This document shows, piece after piece, positions 24,955 through 37,845 of a stretch of DNA of 64,000 nucleotides (position 1 is the stretch's first letter; every line of letters begins with the position of its first letter). Below the pieces are notes generated by a model. It did not search any database. It was not told the origin of the DNA and saw only the letters and a list, made by a program, of their open reading frames with translations. A program made the translations under genes and the position numbers. Source of the DNA: Termitomyces sp. T153 (lineage: Eukaryota > Basidiomycota > Agaricomycetes > Agaricales > Lyophyllaceae); contig JACKQL020000004.1 in the NCBI GenBank assembly GCA_018296165.2, positions 1-64,000 of the forward strand, read 5' to 3'.

Positions 24955-27228
24955 TTAATTTTTCAACACGTCAGCCATGCTCCAGCTCAAGAGCTGGCAC
25001 AAGAACTGATCCAGCAGTTTCTTCTTCTCTTTCTGATCCTGTTGTATCTTGTCCTTCAGATCCTGCAAGTCCTGCCGCAGCTTCTTCTTGCCCAAGGTCT
25101 CAGAAAAGCTCTCGTGCTCGTTACCTGCGGTCCAACCCAGATTTTTCCTCATTCTGTTACCCTTGTTCTTCTCACCTGCGCATTCAGCCAGAGCCCAAAC
25201 AACTTCACCGACTCCCTTAGTTCGTCTTATACCCCTCCCTGGCTTGAGCACAAGCCCTGCTATCGCGCCTTTGCCAACCTCCTCTAGCCGCCTGAGGAAC
25301 ATCAATATCAGTTCATAAACTTGTCCGTTTCTAGGACGAATCCATCGATCGAGCGGCGCATGGAGATAGATCCGGATAACCTCAAGCAAGAGGGAAACAC
25401 GGAAAAGTGGCTCGACGGAGCGATGAACGTGCGGCGGGGACTTGGAATGAATGGGGTCAACGGGAAGCCAAGGAAGAAGGGAATTGATTGTCGTGCAGAG
25501 GAGAGCTGAAAGGGACGAAGCTGAAGATGAAGATAAAGCGTTCTTGATGTACTCGATGTACGTGGAATAGGGCGATGCAGAAACCATGGCGAGGAATTTT
25601 GCATCGAAACAAGAGAGGATCGCAAAGATTGCGATTGCGCGACCGGCGCGGCAGCAGGTTTTGAGAAGGCAGTCTTCGTCGGGTCCGGCGTTACAAGTGC
25701 GTTTACAACGCGAGATATGGTGACATCCGCGGCAGTACAATGTGTAGCACTCGGAGCACATGAGATGTAAGTGGGAATCCAAAGAGGGAAGATAGGGTGA
25801 CAAGGTGCCAAGGTGTTTATGGATGGGTTTCTACGAGTGATGAGTTAGTTTAGGTATTTACACTGGATGAAAGAGGGATGAAAAGATGTTATAGGAACGA
25901 TAGAAATGGTCGGGAGGAAAAGAAGGAAAGGGACGTACGGTTTGCATCATGGTAGAACAACAACTACACTTGAAAGACCCTGTTAATAGATTGGCGTGCT
26001 TGCGAAGGTCTTGCAACGGTCCAGATTCAGGCTCAACATCGTTGTCCGTGATCTCATCTTCCTCAACGAGAGTGTTAGATTCGCTGCTCTCGGAGCTTTC
26101 GGTCATCTCTTCCGCCTCTCGAGGCGACTGGGCAGGCGCAACCTGCTTTCGCGGCACGTTCATGTTGTCCTTGGTCAGAGGCTTAACGGAGGTTCGGATA
26201 TCACCATTCTCAAGAGATACTGTCGCTTTCGAAGGCCTGACTGCTGATGCCGGCTTGTTCTTCAATATCGGCCTTGGCGCGGTTTTTGGTTCCGGTTTTT
26301 CATCAGGCATCGGTGGGATGAACGGCACAATGGGTTCTTCTGTTTGTTTGGGCGGAGGGGGATTGACAACACTCGGTTTTGGTGATTGGAAAATAGGAGG
26401 GATCAGTGGAGCGGGAACAAGAATACGCGGTGGTTGCTGTGGCGGGTAATAGTAGACCGGGCGCAATGTTTGTGGACGCATGTGGTGTGGAACGACACCT
26501 GGAGGGTACCAATGCTCGTACGTGGGGCGAGGTGGTACAGGTGTAGCGGCTCTCCTGAAGCTAGTGTTATGCACGGGGGGATAAGGATCAGGGACGACGG
26601 GAGGTATGACGGCAACGGGCTGACGGGGCTGCGGAGGCTGGAATGGTCCAGGAGCATTTCGACCACGCACGAACGTTGTCGGAGGAGCGGGAGGTATGAC
26701 AGGAGTGGACCGAGGAGGCTGGGAAGGCCCGCATGATCCAGGAGCGCGGGAACGACTCTCATCACGCACGGATGATGTAGGGGGGACGACTGGAGGGATG
26801 ACAGAGGTAAACCCACGCGAGAAACGACTTGGATGTGGCGGAGGAGTGTAGGCACCATTCTGATCCAATTCTGGTGGTGGAGGGACGACGGGAGGGATGG
26901 CGGAAGCAGGTCGATGAGGCGGGAAACGATCGTGATATGACTCAGGAGTATAAGCACCATTCCGATCTCGTACAGGTGATGAAGGAATAACAGGAGGATT
27001 GTCCTCTTGTTCCTCTTCGTCGCTATATTCTTCCGATAGAACTACAGGCGGGACGAAGGGGGTTTGAGACGATGGTAATTGGCGCTCATTTGCAGAGCGT
27101 ATCGATGCGGCAACAAGTAATTCTTCCTCTCGATCTTGTAGTCGCCGAGCAATTTCTCCATCTGCGTGGATCTGAGCCGCGCGCTGGGCTCGATATTGGG
27201 CTGCCATTCCGAGAGGGTAAGAGTACAT
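24955..27228 (-). CDS. Proline-rich repeat protein with C-terminal Cys cluster
   Basis: Two exons (27228-25939, 25830-24955) give 721 aa. Residues of about 8-45 are a charged helix (AQIHADGEIARRLQDREEEL), which could be a coiled coil or ubiquitin-binding helix. Residues of about 55-300 hold four to five diverged units built on VIPPVVPP plus VRDRNGAYTP-like segments. After an acidic Ser/Glu tract comes FKCSCCSTMMQT, then, across the intron, LMCSECYTLYCRGC and HISRCKRTC: a cysteine pattern that could bind two zinc ions like a half RING. The last 200 residues are helical, ending in a Lys/Gln coiled coil. Function unknown; a ubiquitin-related adaptor is only a guess. A 40-nt intron with a short upstream exon ending in YNMQ (before 27278) may extend the N-terminus in frame. 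Confidence 0.75.
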
Positions 27229-28437
27229 AGCCGCAATCTGTGTGATCGGATAACGATTTGATGAGCTGAGGGCTCCACCTGCATGTTGTACGGATGTTCA
27301 GCCTGAGAACAAGGATGGGAATCAAACGTACCGATGTGGATACGCTCTAATCAAGCTTGATGAGTCTCGTCTTGCCTTTTGGTGGGAAGGGAAGAGGACC
27401 AGCCGATGGCGACGGTGGCAAGGAAAATAATTATAAAGGTTCCGATAGGCGCTTGCACTTTCACTCTGCCACGCGTTGTTCACAGACAACATCTGACTGG
27501 CCCTAAGCTCATCCTTCACTCGCTAAAAATCTCGGAACGACACGAGGCACCTACAGGAAGCCTCGTGTATGGTTTCTGATTATGAGATAATCATGTTTCG
27601 GACCTGGAAAGGTCATCAGACAAAGGAATCGTGGTAATGAAGGACTAAAACTCACATAGAAAGTTGAACGTTGCCTCCTATTATCTGAAAGATAGTGATG
27701 GTCACTAGCTCGAAAATTTGATTTCTGGGCGTCTACACTGTGGAGTATGGCTAGCTCGTGATTTGTGAAAACTCCGCCAAACATTATCACGTCCCCTTGC
27801 ACAACGCCTGAAGCTGCTTCGGAGTCCTACACATTCAGCTTGAGAAGGCGCTCTTAGTAACCTGATGAATGCTATGACCCACAATTCCCTGATGGACAGT
27901 CGAACGCATAGGTTGAACATTCTACTGTCATGGCCTCCATGCCATGCCAGTGCCCGCGCTTAAGCTTCATGTAGGCGTATGGCCTTCCATTGGACTCTGT
28001 GTAGACGCCATGTGGGCGAAACAGGTGTCGAAACGTTGACTCTGAGGAGAGAAGTGATTGCTGACAATATACCAACCACGCTGGTAATACAGTAAGATAA
28101 TGATATCTTCTGATCATGAACGAAGTGAGGAAAGAAAAGGGAGAATATCAGAGGTATCTAACCATAAGCAGTCGACTAAGTCTTATATATTCATGAACTA
28201 TATTTAGCTACGGAAGCAGATGAGAAAACATTGTCATTTTATGCACACCAGAATAGGAAAGTCTTTTTCCTCTCTGGGTAATGACCCCGCATATTATTAC
28301 GAGATCAATTTGAATAAGTAGCAATGATGCCCAATGTGGAAGACGACAAATTAGCATTTGCGAGAGAGTACTACAACACTAAAGCAAAAAAAACTAATAT
28401 TACAAGCTTAAGTCGGAATAACAGTAGTCCAACTCGT
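27229..28437. other. Intergenic, nothing firm
   Basis: About 1.2 kb. The minus strand carries short ORFs (27551-27802, with QGDVIMFGGVFTNHELAILH, and 27872-28117) of coding-like composition that I could not join or identify. The stretch 28140-28440 is AT-rich and probably 3' flank of the ATG27-like gene. Confidence 0.4.
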
Positions 28438-29912
28438 CTACAGTCTTATCACACCATCGTTGCCCAAATTTCTTCCCCGTTCTTGGGCTGCAGCTCCAGC
28501 CTGCCTCGATGGTATCATCGCGCTACCCGAATTCGCCTCATCGTCATCATCATCACCTAGGTCGAATGGTGGTGGGCGGTGTTTCTCCTTCGCTGGTTCC
28601 GGTTCAATGTTTATCGAGGACGCAGCTGCATGCGAGGGTGACTCCGCCTGTTGGGATTGAGATTGAGATTGTGGTTGTGACGGGTCGGACATGGGAGGCG
28701 GAGGGGCTGCGGAAGCAGTGACAGACGTCTGTGCTTGGTGTGAGATAGGGTTGATCTCAGGTTTGTTTCCAGACGCAGAACTGGTACGTGAGGTATAAGG
28801 CCGAACGAATGCACCACCTCCCGAACCTCGACCAGCACTCTCGACGGACGGGGAGCTTGACACTTGTGTATGATGACTAACGGGATTGAGACCTGTTGAC
28901 TGCGCAGAGCGAGGAAACACATTTCCTCCTGAGAACGGTGTATGCAGCCCTTCTTCCGGCATACGATAGTTGTATTTGTTTGAACCTATTCCGGTAAGGT
29001 CCTTGAACCAATCAGCAACCTCAGAGACATGATAGCGCATGCTCAAGAGAGAGAAGCGAGGTATTTGATCGAACCCTTGAAGGCGCAGAACGTAGTGATT
29101 GTATAGAGTCCCAGCAATGAGGTAAAGAAGGGCAAGACCGATGAGCCTAAAACCGTTGATTCGTCAAGAAACTAGAGGAAAGGAAGAACGTACGTGAAGA
29201 TGAGGAACGCAAGGAAACCCCATGCTCTACCTGGCTCATGGGTCGGGCACGCAACCTGCGCACGTACGTGTCAGAAAAGTTACCATATCACTGACATAAA
29301 TCGAGCGCCCACATGGGTCTTCCACTGTAAAAGGTAACCACACGCCTCCTCGTCGCCTCCAGGCGGAAACTGAGCAACAAGGCGCGGTTGACCCGTTCCA
29401 AATACAGAAGTATCGCACACAAAATCGACGATAGTCGATCCACGCAGTTCAGTGTCGTCAGATTTAAGTTTACAACGTGAACCTCCCGTGAGCGTGAGGC
29501 GTATGTTCGAGTCAAATGTTGATAAAGTTGTATTAACAGTTCTATAGAGATTCATTGGCCTTACATCACACGCCATCCAGAAGGCGACTCACCCGATGGA
29601 AAAGTCGCCGTGGTCCAGTCTAACAAAGCCAGCAACTGTCGAGTCATCTACATCCTTAAGGCCAAACGATTCTTTCAAGGGTCGCCTGCAGACGTTTATA
29701 GTGAACAAGTTACCACCCGGCGTCCGGAATTCATAGTCTTGACTACATAGACAGATCGTGAATATGGTGGATTGCGCGAGTAAGAGCCTCCTTTACTTTG
29801 ATTTGAGTGGGTTGAGGTCATAGTACCTTCCCTCGTGGTGAATTGTACATGGAAACTCGTCTTCTGCCATGCATAGTACGAAACTGAGCGCCAGAAGGAG
29901 GAGCCACCGCAT
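28438..29912 (-). CDS. ATG27-like type I membrane protein (MRH fold)
   Basis: Five exons (29912-29797, 29742-29593, 29541-29313, 29255-29194, 29146-28438) give 421 aa. A strong signal peptide (MRWLLLLALSFVLCMAEDE) is followed by a cysteine-containing lumenal domain of about 155 residues with YYDLNPL, DYEFRTPGGNLFTINVCR, TIVDFVCD and CGYLLQWKTHVACP. This matches mannose-6-phosphate-receptor-homology domains of the Atg27 family. One transmembrane helix (FLAFLIFTLIGLALLYLIAG, about 177-200) follows, then YNHYVLRLQGFDQIPRF and a long cytoplasmic Ser/Pro/Gln-rich tail with an acidic patch. Atg27 cycles between vacuole, Golgi and Atg9 vesicles. The long disordered tail is unlike yeast Atg27, so a different MRH-type cargo receptor remains possible. 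Confidence 0.8.
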
Positions 29913-32895
29913 ACTAGTTCGATGTTCACGTTTCAGTGCGTGGTCCCTAAGCTGAGTTTCAAAAACCTTTCTTCATTTGGAAGCTCCTGCTCCTAACCGT
30001 TGTAATGGTAACTTACTTTTGCCGACCTCCGGGCGAGTGACCATCGACATCTTCTTCGACCACAGAATAATCACTGACAGCTTACTTGCAGACTCAGGGA
30101 AGCCCGAGTCACTTCCATTTGTCCTCCGGCTCTAGACAAGCTTCTGACCTATCGAGCGAACTGACATCTATGCCTACTGGATGATCGATGATCTTGTATG
30201 AACCGCTCATGACACGTCTATACCAGCCAGCGGTAAACTACTTTCCCTGTTTAGTTTTCAGGAAGAAAATTCTTGCTATCCGCCTCACCCCTGCTAATAC
30301 GTACGTACAGGGGTGACAATCCAGTAGGTATCCTCCAAAATTCTGTTCATAGGTGACTATGGGTAGATCCTTATTTTATATCCTTCCATCCTCAGAGAAA
30401 ATAGAAAAAATCTCAAAGAACACTCAGCTGACTGGTGACGACAAGAATCCTCTCAGGTTGAAGTCGTGTCACTTCTGCTCTCCAGCTGTTGCAAGAAATT
30501 TGCAAATTTTCTGGACTATAACAAACTAGGTCACTTGAGCAGCTCAAACGATAAATTAACCTTACGTCAGGACAGTTGTTCAAAATTAAACACTAACATA
30601 CTAACCTCCACTTGCTCTTGGTATTCTACGCTTCAGAAGCACTGATTTCTTCCATTGGACCTTGAACGAAAACCCTTATGAAATCTTTTGATCTTCGTAA
30701 CCCTCACTGTGTACAAAAAAGGTATAGTGACTAGAATGTTGCGTGTTGCTTCTTGCTTATGACACTCACTTCCATCGGAGCTGTCATAAAAGATATTTAG
30801 ATATGCGATTCGGTGTGAGGTAATCTCCACATACATAATTTTGATTTTTCAGCCCTGGGCACTGAGCGGCCGTTGTCATCGCGGGTAGGTACTTATTCTA
30901 AAACAGAGCATGCGGATGATTTGAATACCGGTGGAACTGAGTAAGGATCCATAGACCAGAGTTGACCGAACTACGATGCCGATCCCAATCGTTGGGATCT
31001 GTCTTCTTCTTTATCTCACATGAGCTTGCCAGTATAGGACGCTGTTGAATTGGACAATACCTCTGCCATCTATCCATTCCTTCAAAAAGACGCTACTGAA
31101 AAAAAAAAACACAAACAGGTAAGACGGAACATAAGAACATCTTCGGACTATTGCTGTTTGCGTCGATAATTACTTTCGCAGAAGTAGGAGTAAATCTGTA
31201 AAAAAAAGCCGAATGGAACCATGGCGGTTATGGAATTTTCACAGTTTTCATTCTACTCCTAAACGCTCTACTCTAGTACCAAAAAGCAGCGAACAGAAAG
31301 AAAGAAAAAAAGAATACTCGGAAACCTGATCCGACATTATGTACGGCCTTCTTTCGGCATGGCTACGGCTATGGGTTCCACCTGTGGGTCCGTTGTCCCT
31401 TTTTTTTCGCTGCAGTCATTGTTGGCGCGCTGTTTTGTGAGTGTTTTAAATCTGTCCTTGCGCGCGTCCAATAATCTCGAGCACGGGATCTCATATGACC
31501 AGTAATTAGTAGATAGTAAATTGGTGCAGCAGCTGATAATCCACATATAAAGTCGCTTTCTCATGGTTGAAGTATGTCTCCCTCTGACACCTCGCCGCTC
31601 ATGGCACGCCTAGAAGATGACGAATTATTCGAATTTCACTGAATCACATAACCGATTGAGACCGAGATCGAGATGGCTGGTAACAATCGGCAAGGTAAGG
31701 CTTATTTTGGCTTTTTGAATCGAGCTGGTCCGTTGAATATTCGCTTCGGATATAGGGCGCTCTTTTAAAGAACATAGCATAGGTGAATCTGTAGGGGCTA
31801 CGGAGGCCAAGCCTAGATCTTATTCGGTGACCATGATGGTATCAATAATTGTTGAGTATGTCACCGGACGGTAGAGGCGGAGTGCGGTGCCATCGTCTCA
31901 TCAGGAGGCGCCGCAATTGGCCCAGTGCGTATCTTTAGAGCTTGTGTTTAGTATCTCCAGAGCTGGTGTTGAGTAGCTACTAGTACTACTGGGCTTGCTG
32001 AATACGGACGCGCTTCCCGAACAAGGTCAAGTCCCCAGCTTACCTAGAAGGCGTTGGGTCATCTCGACATCCCTGAAAATTTGCTAAGCCGAGCGATCCA
32101 AAGGTGCATCGACAGCGGAAGATCATGATAATGTCACTGTTAAGGAAAGTGGCGTCCAGTGGTACTGCGCGCATGTTGGCCATGAGATCGCGCAAGTCAG
32201 ATGAACGTTCTGAGACATCGAATGTTCTTCCCATCGGTGTTGGAACGGGACAGGATGTCATCATCAGCTGGGACTATGCTAGATAGGCTATAGACCAGTG
32301 CGGCACGGCATATCGACGAGCCGTTTTTGTTTTTTGTCACTTGTCAGCTCTCAACTTGATAGTTAGGAGAACTACGACTGTGGCTAGGTGGCAATTTGAT
32401 GATGGCAGCACCATATTTATATACCTGTCAGAGATCTGCAAAATTACAGATGCAGTCAACTTGCCTAAGACTCAAAAAGGCAGAAAATACCAACGTTAAG
32501 AGTCAAAGGTCTGGAGTAAGCGGTCAGAATGTAGTTGAACGGATGAAAGATGATTTTTCTGGTACCGGACCCTGCTAGTGTAGGTAGACAAGACCGAAGA
32601 GCTGATCGCAGCTATCGACATTGTTTTATCAAACCAATGATCGTATGATCGCACTATCCATACACGCACCACCGACATGACCGAAAGTTTAAGGGAATGT
32701 ATCAGAAAAGGTTGTTGAACATATCGAATCCAGGCGCCTTTAAGCAGAAAGGATGATCTCAGGACTCGGAATCTCGGATACGAAACCATCAATGCATCAA
32801 ACTTTCTGGGTGACAGGGATTCGCGTCGAAAAATTCAAACCACGACTTTCACTTGAACCGTTCATCAAGCACCTCGTCAACCGTTCTCAGTTTCA
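29913..32895. other. About 3 kb without a confident gene
   Basis: Mostly short ORFs and an A-rich tract near 31097. From 31572 a plus-strand ATG opens a short acidic segment (MSPSDTSPLMARLEDDELFE) that looks like the N-terminus of a membrane protein. Following frames are interrupted, and segments such as VTMMVSIIVEYVTG at about 31828 suggest a decayed transporter-like gene. I could not build it. Confidence 0.4.
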
Positions 32896-34105
32896 ATGTC
32901 AAATCCTTTTCTAAAATCGGTCTGCCGGGCGATGGAGCGCATTGCTCCTCTTCGCCTCGCCGAGAGTTGGGACAATGTCAGGGGGACTATCTCGATTGAG
33001 TGAAACTTGGACTTATATACACCCATATAGGTCGGCTTATTGCTAGGCCGGTTGACGCGTCTTTCGTGACTTACAACAGTGAGTTTTGACGGATCCATCT
33101 ACAGAGTCCCCAGTGCAAAAGTCGATAAAGAACCGTGTTCTGCTGACGATCGAGTACGCTAACAATCTGAGTTCCTGTCACTGCACGCGATTTGATATGC
33201 ATCCTTAGCCTGACAACCGCAGTTCTCAATGAAGCAATTGCTAAGGATGCTTCTGTTATCGTATCATACCATCCGCCCATTTTCAGAGGTCTCAAGGCTC
33301 TCACATTGAAGACCCCGCTCCAATCGACCTTGCTTCAATGTGCAGCACACGGAATCTCAATATACAGTCCGCATTCTGCACTTGACTCGGTTTCTGGCGG
33401 TTTGAACGATTGGCTCGCGGATGGCATCTTACAAGGGAGGGAGAATGGCTCTATCTCATCACTTGTGGGCGACAAGGTAAGCTCAGATGGTGTGGTCGAA
33501 GGGGGCGAAGGTCGGCTTGTTACTCTACATTCAGCGATCAGTATGAGCGTGTTAGAGAGTAGGATAAAGGAACACCTCAAGCTTTCGCAAAGTAAGCATC
33601 CATACGCTCCGTCAGGGCGGAAACTTTCTCGCTAACGACATCTTTTTCTTGGCAGTTCAAGTTGGGTATGCTACTTCCTCTGGTGCTCAGTCAGCGCCGA
33701 TACGTACTGTCGCCATTTGTGCTGGTTCTGGTGGCTCTATGTTGACAGGGAAGGAAGCTGACGTATATTTTACGGGAGAGATGTCACATGTACGACCTTC
33801 ATTATCTACCTTCGTACTCTCAGAATTCACTTCAATACTGTTAGCACGAGGTATTGAGTGCCGTAGCAGCAGGGACACACGTAATTCTCTGTCAGTCATA
33901 CTGTTACTTGATTTTCTCTTTGTGGAGCTCATTCTGGCCAACTCTTTCAAAAGGTGGGCATGACAGAACGGAACGCGGTTTCCTTCCGGACCTTGCTTCC
34001 AGATTGCGCCACGAATTGGAGTGCGATGCCGACCAGGATTCTGGCATTGCTGGAGTTGAGGTGCTAGTGAGCCAGAAGGACCAGCATCCACTGCGGATTG
34101 TGTAA
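32896..34105 (+). CDS. NIF3: NIF3 family protein (NGG1-interacting factor 3-like)
   Basis: Seven exons (32896-32976, 33031-33046, 33105-33153, 33209-33591, 33656-33789, 33845-33890, 33954-34105) give 286 aa. Family marks: APLRLAESWDNVGLLLESP, RVLLTIDLTTAVL, IVSYHPPIFRGLKALT, GISIYSPHSALDS with GGLNDWLAD, CAGSGGSML and the C-terminal LCGHDRTERGFLP. NIF3/DUF34 proteins form toroidal oligomers with a di-metal centre made by these His/Asp/Glu residues; the biochemical role is unsettled, and some members are described as GTP cyclohydrolase 1 type 2-like. Exon 2 (16 nt) must be spliced with a GC donor to reach the ESPVQK exon in frame; with GT only, the gene would be frameshifted. All motifs past that point are intact, so I regard it as functional. 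Confidence 0.9.
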
Positions 34106-35823
34106 TCTCCGTCGTTAGATGAGCAGGTAATGAATTATATTGCTGGCATCGGTTTGATTCTTCATGCCAGTACTTTCCTTTTCGAGTCGATGTTACCTGC
34201 AAGCAAGCAAAAAAACGGATTTCGCTCGTCCCTCGCTAAATAAATTTTTTCTCGGCATGCTTACCTGACGGAATATTTCTCTTTTCCACCGAGTGGCAGA
34301 ATAGATGGAAGATCGACAACAAGCGCAAGTACACGTCGTATTTTTGTCGCTCGAAAGGTGATCATCATAGATACAAGTGGAAAGTGAGGGTAAGTCCTCG
34401 CGGCTACAGCCAGAAGGGAACCACCACACGCACCTTCGCGTTCCTGTATCAAGGACCTTTACGGAAAAACGGCGTGGACGTGATACTGATACCCGCCCAT
34501 TTGAGTTCTCGGAGCCACGGGGCCAGCAAAGAGAGTCCAGACAACCAAAAAGGCAAGTGCCCAGTGGACTTGGTCCAGCCTTCGCTCTAACGGCGTCGAC
34601 CACGAGACCTTGTGTCCAACTCCGATGATGGAGGAAGTTTGAGTGTTCCTTTCGAGACTCCAGGTCTCGTTTGATGTAGTAGAAGACAGCGGCGACCTTG
34701 AGATCTCGAGCAAAAAGAAGCGCTCCAGGAGGCGTGGATCTTCAGTACTTGCGCCGAACACGAATGGTGGGCACGATGTCCTCCCAGTTATGTAACCATA
34801 GCTCGATATTTATTTTACAATGAGCGTCCAAATTTTTGAGAACTTTTTTGTAATCAAATCGTGTTCCAGTTCGGTCTAGACTGTCGGATTAAATGAAGAA
34901 GAAGCAGGAAGCAATGAGCTATGTGTGGAGCTCCTACAGAAAACTCGGGCTCTAATCTTATAAATGCCGAGTCCGTTCTCGCAAAAGGACGCATGCCCTT
35001 TCTACGAGACGAAATCCAGACACGCAACGCCGAGTTTTTACATACGAGTGATTATCGTAAAACGTTGACGCAGTAGCATCAGGACTTGCATTAAAAGAAG
35101 AGATCATTAAAGACTTTGCAGAGAGGGCACGGGCGTTCGCGGAAGAAGAAACGCTGACCTCGAGTCCGAGAAATACGGAGCGCACAGAAGTACCTAGCCG
35201 TTCCAGGCGCGACGTGGTAATCGGTGTCATCTCAGATTAATAGATGACCAAAAGTCTTCGTGAGGAGTTCAAGACCAATCGCAGATGTAGATCTCAGGTT
35301 GAAGGTATGTTACGCATTCCGAACCGGGGTTTGTTTCGATACTATAAGGATATCGTGTAAACGGCATTTATAGCCACGTTTTCCTTGTCTCCCTTGACGT
35401 ATTATTCATCGGTCGCTGTATTTAATTTGAAGTGTTTGAAATATACTAGCTCCTCTAGGGTGACCGCTGCTTCGGAGAGGAAATTTTCTTTGGATATCTG
35501 TTTGTTCGATTTGTTCAACAATAATACGGATCAAGAAGAGTGGGAGTACATGAGGAGGGCTCTTAGATAAACCGTTTCGAAGGGCGCGGAGTTTTTGAAA
35601 GCCCGGCCGCGCCCCTCGTGTCGCATCGCGCACAAGGTCAGTGGCCCAAGCGAGTAGCGTTGTTTGACGCTGTATACGCGATTGTACGGTCATGTGATCC
35701 ATGTTGAACAATCATTGACGCGTGGAACGCTGCTCTCAATTACGACTTTCTCTCCTACGACCCACAACTATATAATAATTGTTCCTCAATACCGTAATAC
35801 TACCAAGGTTTCCTTGCAAGTCC
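34106..35823. other. Intergenic, about 1.7 kb, nothing recognised
   Basis: Overlapping minus-strand ORFs at 34193-34761 show some hydrophobic stretches (HWALAFLVVWTLFAGP) but no consistent gene model. Other ORFs are short. Confidence 0.4.
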
Positions 35824-37528
35824 ATGCCAACAACACGCCGATTCAATTCCGACCACGAAATCAGCCTGAGGCATCTCCCAGACACGTCTAATGTCTCGTT
35901 CTCCTTCCAGATACCCAATGCATTGTCCGGCGACGACTGTTTACTTGATGAAGACGACATGAGCTTCTTCCGAGACACGAATGATGACGAAGTGTCTGGA
36001 CCCGATCCGAAAACGCTTACACCGGAGAAACTCACTCGGCCAGTTTCCAAAACCGACACAGAAAGCCACCTCAATCGCCCTTGGAAGCCCTTGCGAGCTC
36101 TGGAACGGGATCCAGAAGTTCTCTCGACCCTATCCAACGCCAAGGTCAGGACGCAAACCACTCAAAGTTGGGCAGAAAACAGGTCCTCGGGCATAACTAG
36201 ACATGAAGCTCTTCGGGCAGAATTCGAGGTGCTGAAAGACGAAGCCCCTAGCTCATCTGATCCTGCTTCACACACCAACGCGTCACACCTGGATGAGCCA
36301 AAAGCAATGAGCAGCAGGTCAGGACGCCCGGCCATGAAAACCGAACGGCTTCGCACAAAGGTTGTTTTTGTTCAACACATAATGACTGAGTCATTTCTTA
36401 CTCATTCTGACGTCTTATAGGCTGTTATCTCGGGAGGAATTGTCAAGACGCAAAGTAATAAAGCGGCGTCAGTGTCGGTCCCGGCAATCCAACGAGCTGG
36501 AGAAGGTGAGAAGCACGTACTATCGGACAACGCGGACTTGGGAGACGCAGATACGAGTGTTTGTTTTACTGCCCCCGGGGGTGTCGCAGAGAGATTGGTC
36601 ATTTATAGCCAAAGTTTACTCTCTTCTTTCGGGTGAGTGGAACAAAGGACAGCTGACGAACCTGTGTGACCTTTTGATTGTTCGTAGGCCTGCCACGATA
36701 CACGACTCAGATACTGACCCTGAATGGTCAACGCGCACCTCGAATGCACAGATCAATGCAGCCGATCCCCACCCGTCCCCACCGGCAGCTGGCATGCCCA
36801 TGCGGCAGTCAATAAAAAGGCCGGCGTCTGTGCGATGCTCTCCACAAGGCGTAGCGAAGAAAAGAAGAAAGGGAGCTGACACGTCGGATGACGGTACTCG
36901 GTCAGCTGGGACGCGTGGATCGCGACAGAAAAGTGTGCCTTCAAGTAAAGAGGCGAGTGCAGAAGATTTGCGAGCTAGAAGGGACGTTGGATGTTCTGGC
37001 TCTGTACGGTCGGATAAGCTCGCAGGGTCGGGGAGTTCCGTGCAGGAAGCAGGGATGCGCGTGAGTGACACTCTGACGCCGGGCTCATGGCGTGACGTCA
37101 TCTTTCTCTCACCGACTTCTTTGTGACGTTAGGCCGTCGAATTCAAGTTTGCCATAGACGCGCGGCTAGAAGCGCGCAAGGCCGAGAAGGAAAAGACGCA
37201 AAAGTATGCAGAGGTGCCTGATTTCAAGCGGTTGCACGCTGCAGAAGAAGCGAGGCTGGCCCTTCGCAAGGAGAACATCGTGCCGACCGTTCCCCTGCCG
37301 TTCCAGTTCAGCACGGAGGAACGCGTGCATGAACGAGGCAAGTTTGAAGCACATCTTCGCGAGAAAGAACGGGAATCAAAGCGTGTGTTGGAGGAGAAGA
37401 GAAGGGAGGAAGAGGAGATGGAGGAAAGGGCAATCAAGGAGTTGCGGAAGAAAGCCGTGCCCAGAGCTCACGAGGTGCCGGAATGGTACAAGGATGTGCC
37501 AAAGAGGAAGGCAAGAGGGTGTTTGTAG
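35824..37528 (+). CDS. TPX2-like spindle assembly protein
   Basis: Four exons (35824-36360, 36421-36632, 36688-37060, 37133-37528) give 505 aa. About 370 N-terminal residues are disordered, Ser/Thr/Asp-rich, with basic nuclear-localisation-like patches (AKKRRKGADTSDD). The last 130 residues hold the TPX2 C-terminal signature: FKFAIDARLEARKAEKEK, then VPLPFQFSTEERVHERGK, a Glu/Lys/Arg coiled coil, and IKELRKKAVPRAHEVPEW. TPX2 binds microtubules and, in animals, activates Aurora A under Ran-GTP control. Basidiomycete members keep mainly the C-terminal microtubule-binding part, so the mitotic role is inferred from that domain. The start at 35824 follows two less convincing upstream in-frame codons. 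Confidence 0.82.
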
Positions 37529-37845
37529 AAGCCACGTATAGTTGGACCGAGGAGGCTGCTGATTGAATACGCACATCAGCTGGCACGGACCCGGACCACC
37601 GGCATCGATGGGGATACCCAGCATTCTGGTGGCAGTGCCAAGTGGTTTGGTTCGCTTTCCGGATTTGTATTAAACCATTAACGTCGTTTTTGGAGATATA
37701 CGATGGGTTTTGTGTTTGTCATGTCAACGGCTCAAACGGACCCACGAGACGCCACATATCCCCTTCCTGCTCGTTTGGGTCGAGCCTCCCGCCATCCGTT
37801 AAAAGGAGCCCGGCTTTCCCTTCCACCACCCAGCCTCCCAACACA

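Noticed and set aside
31572..32290. Possible transporter gene beginning MSPSDTSPLMARLEDDELFE
   Set aside because: Only isolated hydrophobic segments follow; frames are interrupted and no set of splice sites gives a family-like protein.
33687..34202. 171-codon minus ORF opposite NIF3
   Set aside because: Lies antisense to well-supported NIF3 exons and has no recognisable motif.
34193..34761. Overlapping minus ORFs with a hydrophobic stretch
   Set aside because: Two frames compete, neither gives a consistent gene model or known membrane protein.
36616..37101. 161-codon minus ORF opposite the TPX2-like gene
   Set aside because: Antisense shadow of a codon-biased Ser/Asp/Arg-rich exon.
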